Of a DNA stretch of 64,000 nt, positions 1 through 8,256 are shown in pieces; position 1 is the stretch's first letter, and every line of letters begins with the position of its first letter. Origin of the DNA: CALLVY01 sp937899855 (GTDB lineage Bacteria; Bacteroidota; Bacteroidia; Chitinophagales; Saprospiraceae); NCBI GenBank assembly GCA_039820405.1, contig JBCBQC010000002.1, positions 186,001 to 250,000 on the forward strand. Direction: 5' to 3'. Made by a program: the position numbers and the translations under genes. The notes under the pieces are model-generated. The model made no database searches and had not been told where the DNA came from. It saw only the letters and a program-made list of their open reading frames with translations.

Positions 1-1000
1 TTATGGTATCTACTTGCTCGAAGTCGAGCACTTTGGTCATGCGCTGCGCGGTGGTCAACTCGTCGGGCAGGAGGCGCACTCGCTCGCTACCTGTCGCTTT
101 GAGGATCAGGTATTCCCGCAAAAAGTGCAGCGCGTACTGTAGGAAATGTTTTTGGTTTTCCCGCCCGATCTTGGCAAAGCCATCGACCCACTTGACGAGT
201 TCCTGCCCCTTGCCGGCCCAGCATTTGCGCAGCCAGTCCAGAAAGAGCTGGGCGTAGTCATTCTCAGCGTGATCGACCAGGTGGAGGGCTTCGTTGTAGT
301 CGCCACCGGCGAGCCGCGCCAGGTGGTGGGCACGGTCGTGGGTGATGCCTTGACGGTCGACGAGGGCGGCGGCGATTTCTTCATCCGTCAGGGCGTTGAC
401 CTTGACGAGCTGGCAGCGGGAGAGGATGGTATTGAGGATCAATTCCTGATTTTCGGCAACGAGGAGGAAGAGGGTGTTCTCTGGGGGTTCCTCGATCAGT
501 TTCAGCAGGCGATTGCCCTCCTTACCCAGGTATTCGGGCAGCCAGAGGAGGAGGATTTTGTAGCGTCCTTCAAAGATTTTCAGGCTCAGTTTGCGGATAA
601 TGCTGAGGCATTCGTCTTTGGTGATGTTGCCCTGTTTATTTTCCGCTCCGATGGCCCGGAGCCATTGATTGATGCCTTGGTAGGGGTTGTGGGTGACGGT
701 TTGGCGCCAGGTATCGATAAAGTCGAGGCTGGTATTTTTGGAGCCGACGGTGGGATAGGAAAAGTGCAGATCGGGGTGGATCAGCTTGGCGACCTTGCGG
801 CAGGCGTTGCACTCGCCGCAGGCGTCGTCGGGGCGGGGGTTTTCGCAGAGGGCGCGCTGGGCGTAGGCCAGGGCCAGGGCCAGTTTACCGCTGCCGGGGG
901 GGCCGAGTAGCAACTGAGCGTGCGGCAGCCTTCCGGCGTTGAGCGAACGCAGCAGTTGTTGTTTTACCGATTTCTGTCCGATGATATTCCTAAAAAGCAT
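1..1000 (-). CDS. holB: DNA polymerase III subunit delta' (partial, C-terminus beyond window)
   Basis: The frame starts at an ATG at 1000 and is still open at base 1, so about 333 residues are visible and the end lies outside the window. Near the N-terminus I read a Walker A loop (GPPGSGK) followed by a cysteine cluster (C-E-N-P, then CGECNAC) that forms the zinc module of clamp-loader AAA+ subunits. Further on is the typical LLKLIEEPPENTLFLL segment and an SRCQ sensor motif. In the replisome, delta' helps load the beta sliding clamp onto DNA. The usual Bacteroidota length is near 370-380 residues, so little is missing. It points away from the next gene, which is on the same strand upstream of it with a 60-bp gap. 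The family call is secure; the delta' versus tau/gamma choice rests on the short length and the IEEPPENTLFLL signature. Confidence 0.93.
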   Translation of the reverse strand, partial: MLFRNIIGQKSVKQQLLRSLNAGRLPHAQLLLGPPGSGKLALALAYAQRALCENPRPDDACGECNACRKVAKLIHPDLHFSYPTVGSKNTSLDFIDTWRQTVTHNPYQGINQWLRAIGAENKQGNITKDECLSIIRKLSLKIFEGRYKILLLWLPEYLGKEGNRLLKLIEEPPENTLFLLVAENQELILNTILSRCQLVKVNALTDEEIAAALVDRQGITHDRAHHLARLAGGDYNEALHLVDHAENDYAQLFLDWLRKCWAGKGQELVKWVDGFAKIGRENQKHFLQYALHFLREYLILKATGSERVRLLPDELTTAQRMTKVLDFEQVDTI

Positions 1001-1062
1001 CGAGGTTGACTTTGTCCTTAGCAAGCCAACAATGACGGGAGTTTCCTTTTACACCAATGGAT

Positions 1063-1539
1063 TTAGGCCTGGGCCCAATCGAGGACCACTTCATCTACCG
1101 GGCTGACGGCCGAGGGGTGATGCGCCACCAGGTGGCCCTTTTCATCGAGGAGGTACTTGTGGAAATTCCACTTTACCGTACTGTCCAGGACGCCGTTTTC
1201 AGCTTTTTGGGTCAGCCATTGGTAGATGGGATGAACTGGGGTTTTGACAATTGATATTTTCGTAGTCAATGGAAATTTTACACCAAAATTGAGTGTACAA
1301 AAAGATCGAATCTCAGCATCACTACCCGGCTCTTGCCCTCCAAAGTCGTTGCAGGGAAAACCCACGACGACCAAACGGTCCTGAAATTCCTCGTAAAGCT
1401 CTTCTAACTGTTGATATTGTCGGGTGTAGCCGCATTCGGAAGCGACATTGACCACCAATATTTTCTTTCCTGCGAAGCTTGCGAAATCGATCTCGTCCCC
1501 ACTAATTCCCTTTATCTTAAATTGATGTATACCAGTCAT
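1063..1539 (-). CDS. glutathione peroxidase family protein (probably thioredoxin-dependent)
   Basis: A 158-residue cytoplasmic peroxidase that reduces hydrogen peroxide or lipid hydroperoxides. I see the peroxidatic cysteine at residue 36 in NVASECGYT, the GFPCNDFGGQEPGS loop with the conserved Gln, and the KWNFHKYLL motif carrying the Trp and Asn of the catalytic tetrad. A further Cys in IRSFCTLNFGVKFP sits where 2-Cys glutathione peroxidases have their resolving cysteine, which suggests thioredoxin rather than glutathione as reductant (inference). An in-frame TTG-type start nine codons upstream is possible, but the ATG at 1539 fits the family N-terminus best. The gene is divergent from the pterin synthase gene to its right. 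Confidence 0.94.
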   Translation of the reverse strand: MTGIHQFKIKGISGDEIDFASFAGKKILVVNVASECGYTRQYQQLEELYEEFQDRLVVVGFPCNDFGGQEPGSDAEIRSFCTLNFGVKFPLTTKISIVKTPVHPIYQWLTQKAENGVLDSTVKWNFHKYLLDEKGHLVAHHPSAVSPVDEVVLDWAQA

Positions 1540-1638
1540 TATTGACTTTTGCGTAAAAATACACATTTTATCTGATACATACCAAAAAGACTAATGGGAG
1601 CCCCGCAAAGACTGAGCTAACATTTTTTTGCCGCAAAA

Positions 1639-1670
1639 TTTGCAAATCCGTAAACAGGTGGTTATATTTG
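1639..1670 (+). promoter_or_regulatory. Bacteroidota-type promoter upstream of the pterin synthase leader
   Basis: TTTG at 1639-1642, a 20-base spacer, then TATATTTG at 1663-1670 matches the -33/-7 consensus of the Bacteroidota primary sigma factor (TTTG, 17-20, TAnnTTTG). Transcription would begin near 1676, which leaves a leader of about 325 nt before the ATG at 2001. This is a motif match only. Confidence 0.6.
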
Positions 1671-1857
1671 TTCTAACAGTAATGAGAACCAAAAGAGAGC
1701 GAGCCATACATAGTTTTTGCAAGGCCACTGGCCTTATTCATTTTTAAGCATTTGTTTTCGACACCCAAAAGGATGCCGGCGAGCGTGTATGTTCCAGAAC
1801 AATTGATTTATCCATCGGGAGCATCTAGGCATACCTAAAAACTCCTATCCGACGATA

Positions 1858-1920
1858 CCCGAAAGCACTGCCTCAATTTACCTCCCAAGTAGCTGAAGAA
1901 GTGACTTTTCGGGTTTTTTT
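1858..1920 (+). terminator. intrinsic-terminator-like hairpin in the leader of the pterin synthase gene
   Basis: CCCGAAA (1858-1864) pairs with TTTCGGG (1907-1913), and inside it CACT (1866-1869) pairs with AGTG (1900-1903). Seven T residues follow directly (1914-1920). There is no upstream rightward gene that needs terminating, so the hairpin either ends a small RNA or works as a conditional attenuator of the downstream gene. The long loop (about 30 bases) leaves room for alternative pairings. Confidence 0.5.
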
Positions 1921-2000
1921 CCCCTCCCCTCCCCCACGAGCGTTTAAACTTTCCCCCTTCGCGCTTGTTTCTCCGGTGTAATTAACAACACTACTAACCG

Positions 2001-2408
2001 ATGAGAATTTCCGTTTTCCGACGCGCCCATTTCAACGCCGCCCACCGCCTCCACAATCCCGCGTGGTCCGACGAAAAGAACACCGCCATTTTTGGCCTGT
2101 GTAACAATACCCACTACCACGGCCACAATTACGAAATGGAGGTCAAACTGAGTGGAGAGGTAGATCCCGAGACCGGTTACCTAATTGACCTCAAGATTCT
2201 CAAAGACCTGATCCGCAACAAGATCGAAAAGCGCTTCGACCACAAAAACCTCAACCTCGATACCGAAGAATTCCGCGAGCTCAACCCAACCGCCGAAAAC
2301 ATCTGTTACGTGATCTGGTCCATTCTCCGCTCCCATCTCGACAAGAAGTACGATGTACAGGTTCGACTCTACGAAACACCCCGCAATTACGTGGAGTATC
2401 CCGCTTAA
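2001..2408 (+). CDS. queD: 6-pyruvoyl tetrahydropterin synthase / 6-carboxytetrahydropterin synthase family (QueD-like)
   Basis: A 135-residue T-fold enzyme that acts on 7,8-dihydroneopterin triphosphate, giving 6-carboxy-tetrahydropterin for queuosine or 6-pyruvoyl-tetrahydropterin. Visible features are the zinc-binding His in FNAAHRLHN and HYHGHNY, the catalytic Cys in FGLCNNTHYHGH, GYLIDLK, DHKNLNLD with the catalytic Asp-His, NPTAEN, and the substrate-binding Glu in LYETPRN. The Cys-x5-HGH spacing is that of the animal-type synthase, whereas classical E. coli QueD has Cys-x3-HGH, so the reaction is less certain than the family. The gene stands alone, with a long structured leader before it and a strong terminator after it. 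Confidence 0.92.
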   Translation: MRISVFRRAHFNAAHRLHNPAWSDEKNTAIFGLCNNTHYHGHNYEMEVKLSGEVDPETGYLIDLKILKDLIRNKIEKRFDHKNLNLDTEEFRELNPTAENICYVIWSILRSHLDKKYDVQVRLYETPRNYVEYPA

Positions 2409-2431
2409 GGGGTCCTAATTTCCTTTCATAA

Positions 2432-2465
2432 AAAAGCGCCGAACCCCAAAGGATTCGGCGCTTTT
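2432..2465. terminator. bidirectional intrinsic terminator
   Basis: A 12-bp perfect stem, AAAAGCGCCGAA (2432-2443) with TTCGGCGCTTTT (2454-2465) and a 10-base loop, lies between two convergent genes and has A/T tracts on both sides, so it can serve both strands. Confidence 0.92.
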
Positions 2466-2507
2466 GTTGCATGATAACGCTTCGGACCGGGTCAAACGCC
2501 CCGGAGT

Positions 2508-3230
2508 CTAGTGCTTCTGCAGACGCATCGTTTTAAGAATGGCCTCCTGCTCGTCGAGCAGGCTCACCAAGTACATGCCATTGGGCAAATCCGCAATGTC
2601 AAAACGCGTGTCGTTGACGGGGTAGCGGCTAACCTGCCGCCCCAGAATGTTGTGAATCGCCACCGTGCGGATCACTTGCGAAGGATTGGCCGATAGCTCG
2701 AAGTAATTCGTCGCCGGATTGGGAAACAGCTTGACCTGCTCCACCTCCGTCTCGACGATACTCGTCGTTCCGTCTACGATGTCAAAAAGGTAAACTCCGG
2801 TCAGGGTATCCGTGGCATCGTTGACGTTGACGACCCGCACCGTAATCTGCGCCTCACCGGGTACCGCTCCTTCTTCGGAGCCGGGAATACCACTGGGATA
2901 AGCGTGGACATCGAGGGTCCCCGTCGCGTTTGGCGCCAGTTCGAACTCGCGCCGCGATACTTCAGATCCGTAGCAGTAATTGACGTCACAAACTCCCGTC
3001 GCCCACATATCGGGCAAATCTACCTCGGTGCGTACCCAACGGAGCATCAAAGTTTCGGAAGTGTTATTGGTAATCTCGGCGTGCGCGATCACATCACCGG
3101 GGTAGGTAGTCGGATCCTGGAGATCGGCCTCTCCTAAAGCGGGGACTGGATTGATGGTAAAACTGCCCTGCGCCAGCGAAAAGCTCAGCAGCGTTACCAA
3201 AAATAGAAGTGTAAGTAAAGTTCTTTGCAT
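2508..3230 (-). CDS. secreted protein with T9SS type A C-terminal sorting domain
   Basis: A 240-residue exported protein of unknown function. Residues 1-21 form a signal peptide (MQRTLLTLLFLVTLLSFSLA). The middle (about 25-155) is a predicted beta-sandwich-like domain with two cysteines close together (GVCDVNYCYG) that could form a disulfide. The C-terminal 75 residues are a T9SS sorting domain: LFPNPATNYFEL, NILGRQV and LPNGMYLVSL are its hallmark motifs. The ATG at 3230 puts the signal peptide at the N-terminus; the longer form would start at a non-ATG codon seven residues earlier. It would be secreted through the outer membrane and its tail cleaved. Confidence 0.85.
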   Translation of the reverse strand: MQRTLLTLLFLVTLLSFSLAQGSFTINPVPALGEADLQDPTTYPGDVIAHAEITNNTSETLMLRWVRTEVDLPDMWATGVCDVNYCYGSEVSRREFELAPNATGTLDVHAYPSGIPGSEEGAVPGEAQITVRVVNVNDATDTLTGVYLFDIVDGTTSIVETEVEQVKLFPNPATNYFELSANPSQVIRTVAIHNILGRQVSRYPVNDTRFDIADLPNGMYLVSLLDEQEAILKTMRLQKH

Positions 3231-3356
3231 AACAAAAAGTTTTCTGCGCAAATTGATGGATAAAATTTTCTATTACAAGATAGCCATTTCTGAGCACCGG
3301 AGCCGAAACACCGGGGTCAAATGACAACTTTTGACTAAAATTCAGCGCTAAAGTAC

Positions 3357-3394
3357 GACAGGCCAATCTCGATGATTACCGCGATTGACCTGTC
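3357..3394. repeat. 12-bp inverted repeat between two secreted-protein genes
   Basis: GACAGGCCAATC (3357-3368) and GATTGACCTGTC (3383-3394) pair over 11 of 12 positions around a 14-base loop. A second small hairpin (CCGTC-AAAA-GACGG, about 3405-3418) lies nearer the stop codon at 3432. On the minus strand both follow the large PKD gene. Neither has a U-tract, so this may be a 3'-end stabilising structure or a protein-binding palindrome rather than an intrinsic terminator. Confidence 0.55.
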
Positions 3395-3431
3395 GACTCG
3401 TATCCCGTCAAAAGACGGATGATGCCCTAAC

Positions 3432-6257
3432 TTAGTGGGACTTCACTACCTTCAACAGCTCGCTCATCTGCTGGTCCTGACGCAGCTGGATGAAGAAGAT
3501 ACCCTCCGGTAGGTCTTCGCCCAAGCTCAAGGTACCAGCATTGGTATTGAGCACTTCGCGGTGCAATTCCTGTCCCAGATAGTTGTACAGTACCAAGAAG
3601 GTCCGATCGCGGTTGTCACCCAGGTCGTAATTGACCACCAGGTTGCTGCTAAACGGATTGGGGTTGGCCTGCAATTGCCACTCGCTCTCGATGAGGTCCC
3701 GTACACTGGTCACGATGTAGGTCACATCCTGCGTGATGATGTCCTCACAGGTACCGTTGGTTACCGTCAGCGTAACGGTGTAGGTGCCCGAGGCAGCGTA
3801 GGTGTGGCTGGGATTTTCTTGGCTACTGGTATTGCCATCACCAAAGTCCCAATTGTAGGTGGCGCCCATGCCATTCATGGTCGTGTTGGTAAAGTTGACC
3901 TCATCGGCAGGGATATCAAAGGTAAAGCCAGCCGTGGGATCGAGGTCAATCGTGACGTAGTCGGTATTCGAAACGTTGACGACGGTACCGTCCATGGTGG
4001 TTACCTCCAGACTAACGTCGTAGGTACCCGCCGTGGCGTACATGACGCTGGGGTTTTGCTCGGTAGAGCTACCGGGGTTACCACCTTCGAAGGTCCAGTT
4101 CCAACTCGCCGCCACGCTCAAGCTGTCGTGGAAGGAGATCATGGCCGAGCCACATTCGCGCTCCGTCGAAGATTCGATGGCTACGAAGAGGACTTCCTCG
4201 CTGATGCTGGACTCGCAGGTGCCGTTGATCGCCGTGAGGGTCACCGTGTATACGCCCGATTGGTCGTAGATGTGGTTGGGATTGCTAGCACCGGTCTCGT
4301 CGCCATCACCAAAATCCCAGCGGTAGGTGGTGCCGTTGTCCGTTTCGTTGGTAAAGCGAATCCGGTTGTTGTCTTGTACATAGCTAAAGCCTGGATCGGG
4401 CAGGGCATCGACTGTGATGAGGTCGGGTTGTTCGATGGTGTAGGTATTACCGGTGTTGGTGGTTACCTGCAAGGTCACGTCAAAGGTTCCGGGATCGTCG
4501 AAGGTGACGGTCGGGTTTTGATCGGTCGAGGTGGCAGGCGTTGCCCCTTCGAAGGTCCACAACCAAGTAGAGGTACTATCCGAAGCATCGGAGAAGGAGG
4601 TGGTGAAGGGTCCGCAACCGCGGGCCTCCGCGATCGAAAAGAGGGGGTAAATACCCGTGGGGCTCAATTGAGCCGCATTGTATACCTCGCTGGTATTCGG
4701 ATCCGTGACGAGGACCATGACGTGCATTTCGCGCTCGTTGATGCCGGCGGGAACGGTGTAGTTCAGCGTACCCGAAGCAACCTCTCCAAAGGCCAGGTTG
4801 GTGATGAAGGGCTCACCTTCCCAACCGTTTACGATTTCGCGAGCTACGTGGTTGTACACCATCAAGTTGGCGGGAACGGGGTTGGGGAGGGTATCGAAAC
4901 CACCCATGGGGCCCTGGCCACCACCGGCGTAGTTGTTGGCCTGGGCGTAGCCCGAGCCCGTACCGGTAACGCCATCTTCGGTGATGACCGCGCTGATCCG
5001 CAGGCCAGCATCTCTCATTTCGGTAAAGGCTTCTACGTCGGCCTTGATGATCATTTCGCGGGTGTCGCTGTCGAAGTGAGCGGCACCTTCCACGTTGATC
5101 GGCGTCAGCAGGCCGTTGGCGGTAGACAAAGCGGCGGGCAAGTCGGAGGGATCAATGACGTCGGTCCGGTTGATGACCACGGAGGGATAGCCCGAGAAGC
5201 CGGGAATGCTACCCAGGTTGGCATCGTAGTTACCGATGTCCATCGGATCATTGTTGTGTACGGCGATTCCGACGAATTCGTTGGGGTGGTCTTCGGCCAT
5301 TTGGTTCATGAAGACATCACCGCGGGGGCACCAGGGGCACCAGGTACCCGTTGCCTCTTCGGCCACCATCCGGCGGAGGGGAGAATTGGCAATGAGGGAA
5401 ACCGAGCTCATCAGCTCGTCGTTGCCCATATCACCATCCAGGGTAGCATTGGGGTTGGAGGTCCAGACCCGCAGATCGAACTGCTTGGCTTCACTGCCAC
5501 CGTCAAAAGCTTGCTGGTGGGTGTGGGTAAAGCTACCAAAAGAGGGAACATTGAGCCCGGTCAGCGATTCGGTGTAGGTATTGGTACCATCCGACCAGCT
5601 GACGTCTACCGAGGTGAGGGGGTTGGTCCCCACGTTGGTGATCACTACGTCGATGGGGATGGAGGTATTGACTCTTTCGAAGCGCTGGGGCGAGAACGCC
5701 GACATGGCGACATCGTCGGGCTTGGGTTGGAAGATGCGGATGTCATCCACGGCAAAACCGTAGTTCCAGCCTCCGCCATCGCGGTAATCAAAGCCCAAGC
5801 GAACCATGCTACCGACGTAATCGGTGAGGTTGATGGATTCGAGGGTCCAGCCATCTTCGCTACCCGCCAGGTCGATGACCTCATCCCAGTTGGCTCCGCC
5901 ATCTTTGGTGATGAAGAGCTTGGCCGTTTCGTCTTGACCGTAGTCACCATTGATGAAATAGGCTTCAAAAGTCAGGTAAGCGGAGGAGACGCTGGTCAAA
6001 TCAATCATCGGAGAGACCAGGCGACCGTCACCACTGGTACCGTTACCGGCGGCATCGTCGTTGGCGGCCATGAAGATGGTGTGCTCCGGAATGGGAAAAA
6101 ATTGGCTCGACTGGGCGTCAGTGGCGCCACGCATCCAAAGATTCTCTGCGTTCCAGCCACTCATTCCCACCTCGAAGTCCTCTTCGAAGATCATTTGAGC
6201 CTGGAGCGCTACCGCCGTGGCAAACAGTAATAGGGTTAAGGTAAAAATCTTTCTCAT
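3432..6257 (-). CDS. large secreted Omp28/thioredoxin-like protein with four PKD domains and T9SS sorting domain
   Basis: A 941-residue exported multidomain protein. Order as read: signal peptide (1-20); jelly-roll, MAM/choice-of-anchor-J-like domain (about 24-182); a linker beta-domain (185-290); an Omp28-type thioredoxin-like domain beginning EEATGTWCPWCPRG, with a CPWC redox-like motif at about 306-309; four PKD-type beta-sandwiches (about 545-850), two with the full WDFGDG signature (RWDFGDGDETG, NWDFGDGNTSS) and two with the WTFEG variant; and a C-terminal T9SS sorting domain (NPFSSNLVVNY, NYLGQEL, LPEGIFFIQL). It is probably a surface-displayed or secreted adhesive protein; the CxxC could be redox active or structural. 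The start is a clear ATG before the signal peptide. Confidence 0.87.
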   Translation of the reverse strand: MRKIFTLTLLLFATAVALQAQMIFEEDFEVGMSGWNAENLWMRGATDAQSSQFFPIPEHTIFMAANDDAAGNGTSGDGRLVSPMIDLTSVSSAYLTFEAYFINGDYGQDETAKLFITKDGGANWDEVIDLAGSEDGWTLESINLTDYVGSMVRLGFDYRDGGGWNYGFAVDDIRIFQPKPDDVAMSAFSPQRFERVNTSIPIDVVITNVGTNPLTSVDVSWSDGTNTYTESLTGLNVPSFGSFTHTHQQAFDGGSEAKQFDLRVWTSNPNATLDGDMGNDELMSSVSLIANSPLRRMVAEEATGTWCPWCPRGDVFMNQMAEDHPNEFVGIAVHNNDPMDIGNYDANLGSIPGFSGYPSVVINRTDVIDPSDLPAALSTANGLLTPINVEGAAHFDSDTREMIIKADVEAFTEMRDAGLRISAVITEDGVTGTGSGYAQANNYAGGGQGPMGGFDTLPNPVPANLMVYNHVAREIVNGWEGEPFITNLAFGEVASGTLNYTVPAGINEREMHVMVLVTDPNTSEVYNAAQLSPTGIYPLFSIAEARGCGPFTTSFSDASDSTSTWLWTFEGATPATSTDQNPTVTFDDPGTFDVTLQVTTNTGNTYTIEQPDLITVDALPDPGFSYVQDNNRIRFTNETDNGTTYRWDFGDGDETGASNPNHIYDQSGVYTVTLTAINGTCESSISEEVLFVAIESSTERECGSAMISFHDSLSVAASWNWTFEGGNPGSSTEQNPSVMYATAGTYDVSLEVTTMDGTVVNVSNTDYVTIDLDPTAGFTFDIPADEVNFTNTTMNGMGATYNWDFGDGNTSSQENPSHTYAASGTYTVTLTVTNGTCEDIITQDVTYIVTSVRDLIESEWQLQANPNPFSSNLVVNYDLGDNRDRTFLVLYNYLGQELHREVLNTNAGTLSLGEDLPEGIFFIQLRQDQQMSELLKVVKSH

Positions 6258-6713
6258 AAAAAAATCAGAGTTATAGGTTTAGAAAATTGAGGATTGTTCA
6301 GAGGTTTTAGTCGGTTATAGGACGAGAAGCCCAAATATGATTATCCGGGCCTAGTAAAATTAAGGATTTTTATCGGCAAAAGGACAAAAAAGTTAAATAC
6401 TTCCGTTTTGGCCATTACAAGACATTTATATCAAAAAATGTTCAGATGTTCATATATTCCTAAATGCCACCATAAAATCCCCCAAATTCGTTGGAATAAG
6501 CTTTGTCTTATAGCTGCCACATGAAGATAAATACCAGCAGAATTGGCGAAGAAATTAGAATTTTGAATTCGAATCTTTTAACTTCCCTTTGTTGTTAGGG
6601 CCAACCTTTTGTCGTGCGCTGCGTAGCAAACAGTAGGCTTTTAACGAGGGGATATTTCCCCAAAATACTTGCGCTCCCGTAGCCAAGCTGTTTGTCTCAA
6701 TTAGTCGCAATCT
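6258..6713. other. 456-bp divergent intergenic region
   Basis: The gap holds the upstream regions of two divergent secreted-protein genes. It is AT-rich next to the leftward gene. A palindrome GGGGA-TATT-TCCCC (6648-6661) lies about 50 bases before the rightward ATG. CATATTTG on the minus strand (6332-6339) is one mismatch from a -7 box but has no convincing -33 partner. I see no coding potential; the minus-strand ORF that reaches in here is a shadow. Confidence 0.5.
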
Positions 6714-8231
6714 ATGAGAATCGCCGGTTTGCCTTACTTCGCCACGATCGTTTTCCTCCTGTCGCTGCTCCCGCAAGGCCGTGCCCAACTCCCCGATGGT
6801 AGCATCGCTCCCGACTTTACAGCCATCGACGTCAACGGCGAAACCCACCGTCTCTACGAGCTCCTCGACCAAGGCAAAACCGTAATCGTCGATTTCTTCG
6901 CTACCTGGTGCGGTCCCTGCTGGGACTATCATCAATCCCACACCCTCGAAAATATTTACCAGCAATACGGCCCCAATGGCAGCGATGAATTGGCCGTATT
7001 CTACGTCGAAGTCCATCCCATGACGGATCTGGAGGACCTCTACGGGCGGGGAGACAATACCCTCGGCGACTACACCCAAGACATCAGCTACCCCCTTTTC
7101 CACGATCATTCCCTGGCCACCCCCTACGATGTTTCCTACTGGCCCACCGTCTACATGATCTGCCCCGACAAACGGACCCGAGAGATCGGACAAATTACCC
7201 TCGACGAAGTCGATCACTTCCTACAAAAGTGCCCCAGCCCGGAGGGAGTCAACAACGGCGAAATCCTCGGCTTCGCCAGCGACCTGGATCCCATCTGCCA
7301 AGGGGAACAGTACCGCCCCAAAATCCGGTTTCAAAACGCGGGCGCCAACCCCATCTCTCACGCCTCGTTTGACCTGCAGGTCAATGGCGTGGCCGTCCAT
7401 ACCGATTGCCACTGGCAGGGCTACCTCGCCCCCTTCGCCAGCAGCATCGTCGAATTGGAACCCACCGAACTGACGGAAACGAGTGAGCTGCTAGTCGAAA
7501 TTGCGGCGGTCAACGGCATCACCGACGATTTTCCGAGTGGCAACCGCCTCACGGGCAATAAATCAGCTCCCGTAGCGATCGGCAACGATATCCGGGTGGA
7601 GATCATGACCGATAATTTTGGTTTTGAAGTGTACTGGGAATTGCGAGGGAGCAATGGCGTGGCCATCGCCTCAGGTGGCAACGATCTGGTGGTTCCGGGA
7701 GATCCCCTGGACAATGACGTCCTCACGGGTAATCCCAATGGCTATTACGCCGCCAATCGGCGCTACGTCGAAGAGATTTCCCTCCCCTACTTTGGCTGCT
7801 ACGAATTCTACATCATCGATAATTTTCGGGACGGCCTTTGCTGTGATCACGGCGATGGCTACTTCCGCATCCTCGACGATTACGGTACCGTACTACTAGA
7901 AGGAGGTGAAAATTTTTACCTCATCGAAAACACCTTTGAAGTTGCTCCGCCCACCACCTCCACCACGGAAGTCGGGGAAACGGTATTTGACCTGAGCCTT
8001 TTCCCCAACCCCACCGATCAGTGGCTCAGCGTGCGTAGCACCAGCTTATCATCTCCAACTATGGACCTGCTCATCTTTGACGCACGGGGACAGCTACAAG
8101 CTCATTTCCCCCAATTCCAACTCCAGGACCAGCCCCAGCTCGATGTCAGCGGTCTCGCCGTAGGCATGTACTACCTACAAGCCCGTACGGGCGATCAATC
8201 GATCGTGAAAAAATTTGTCATCGACCGCTAA
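6714..8231 (+). CDS. secreted thioredoxin-domain protein with T9SS sorting domain
   Basis: A 505-residue exported protein. A signal peptide ends at about residue 24 (LPQGRAQ). A TlpA/thioredoxin-like domain follows, with the active-site motif FFATWCGPCWDYH (Cys at about 65 and 68). A middle beta-rich region (about 190-300) precedes a module containing NFRDGLCCDHGDGYF, a Cys-Cys, Gly-Asp-rich motif common in T9SS-secreted proteins. The C-terminal 80 residues carry sorting-domain motifs (LFPNPTDQWLSV, GMYYLQA). The redox domain suggests thiol-disulfide chemistry outside the cell, which is inference. It is divergent from the PKD/Omp28 gene and ends at a short hairpin. Confidence 0.87.
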   Translation: MRIAGLPYFATIVFLLSLLPQGRAQLPDGSIAPDFTAIDVNGETHRLYELLDQGKTVIVDFFATWCGPCWDYHQSHTLENIYQQYGPNGSDELAVFYVEVHPMTDLEDLYGRGDNTLGDYTQDISYPLFHDHSLATPYDVSYWPTVYMICPDKRTREIGQITLDEVDHFLQKCPSPEGVNNGEILGFASDLDPICQGEQYRPKIRFQNAGANPISHASFDLQVNGVAVHTDCHWQGYLAPFASSIVELEPTELTETSELLVEIAAVNGITDDFPSGNRLTGNKSAPVAIGNDIRVEIMTDNFGFEVYWELRGSNGVAIASGGNDLVVPGDPLDNDVLTGNPNGYYAANRRYVEEISLPYFGCYEFYIIDNFRDGLCCDHGDGYFRILDDYGTVLLEGGENFYLIENTFEVAPPTTSTTEVGETVFDLSLFPNPTDQWLSVRSTSLSSPTMDLLIFDARGQLQAHFPQFQLQDQPQLDVSGLAVGMYYLQARTGDQSIVKKFVIDR

Positions 8232-8239
8232 GGTCCTTT

Positions 8240-8256
8240 CCCGGGTCCCGGGTTTT
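8240..8256 (+). terminator. short GC-rich hairpin with T-run after the thioredoxin-domain gene
   Basis: CCCGG-GTC-CCGGG followed by TTTT nine bases after the stop codon. The stem is short (5 bp) and so is the T-run, so it is a weak intrinsic terminator at best. Confidence 0.4.

Larger units (their letters stand above)
1540..2000. other. 461-bp divergent intergenic region with promoter, small hairpin and terminator-like hairpin
   Basis: This gap separates the leftward peroxidase gene from the rightward pterin synthase gene. Reading rightward it holds a near-consensus promoter (1639-1670), a compact hairpin AAGGCC-ACT-GGCCTT (1721-1735) followed by ATTCATTTTT, and a larger hairpin with a T-run (1858-1920) about 80 bases before the ATG. 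A 21-codon ORF (1682-1747) lies inside but has no supporting evidence. The arrangement fits either a regulated leader (attenuator or riboswitch) or a small RNA gene of about 240 nt. Confidence 0.5.

Noticed and set aside
1682..1747. 21-codon ORF just after the promoter in the pterin synthase leader
   Set aside because: Too short, no conserved residues visible; could be a leader peptide but nothing supports it beyond position.
3561..6230. 889-codon plus-strand ORF opposite the PKD/Omp28 gene
   Set aside because: It is the antisense reading of a GC-biased real gene; no motifs, and the opposite frame has signal peptide, PKD and sorting domains.
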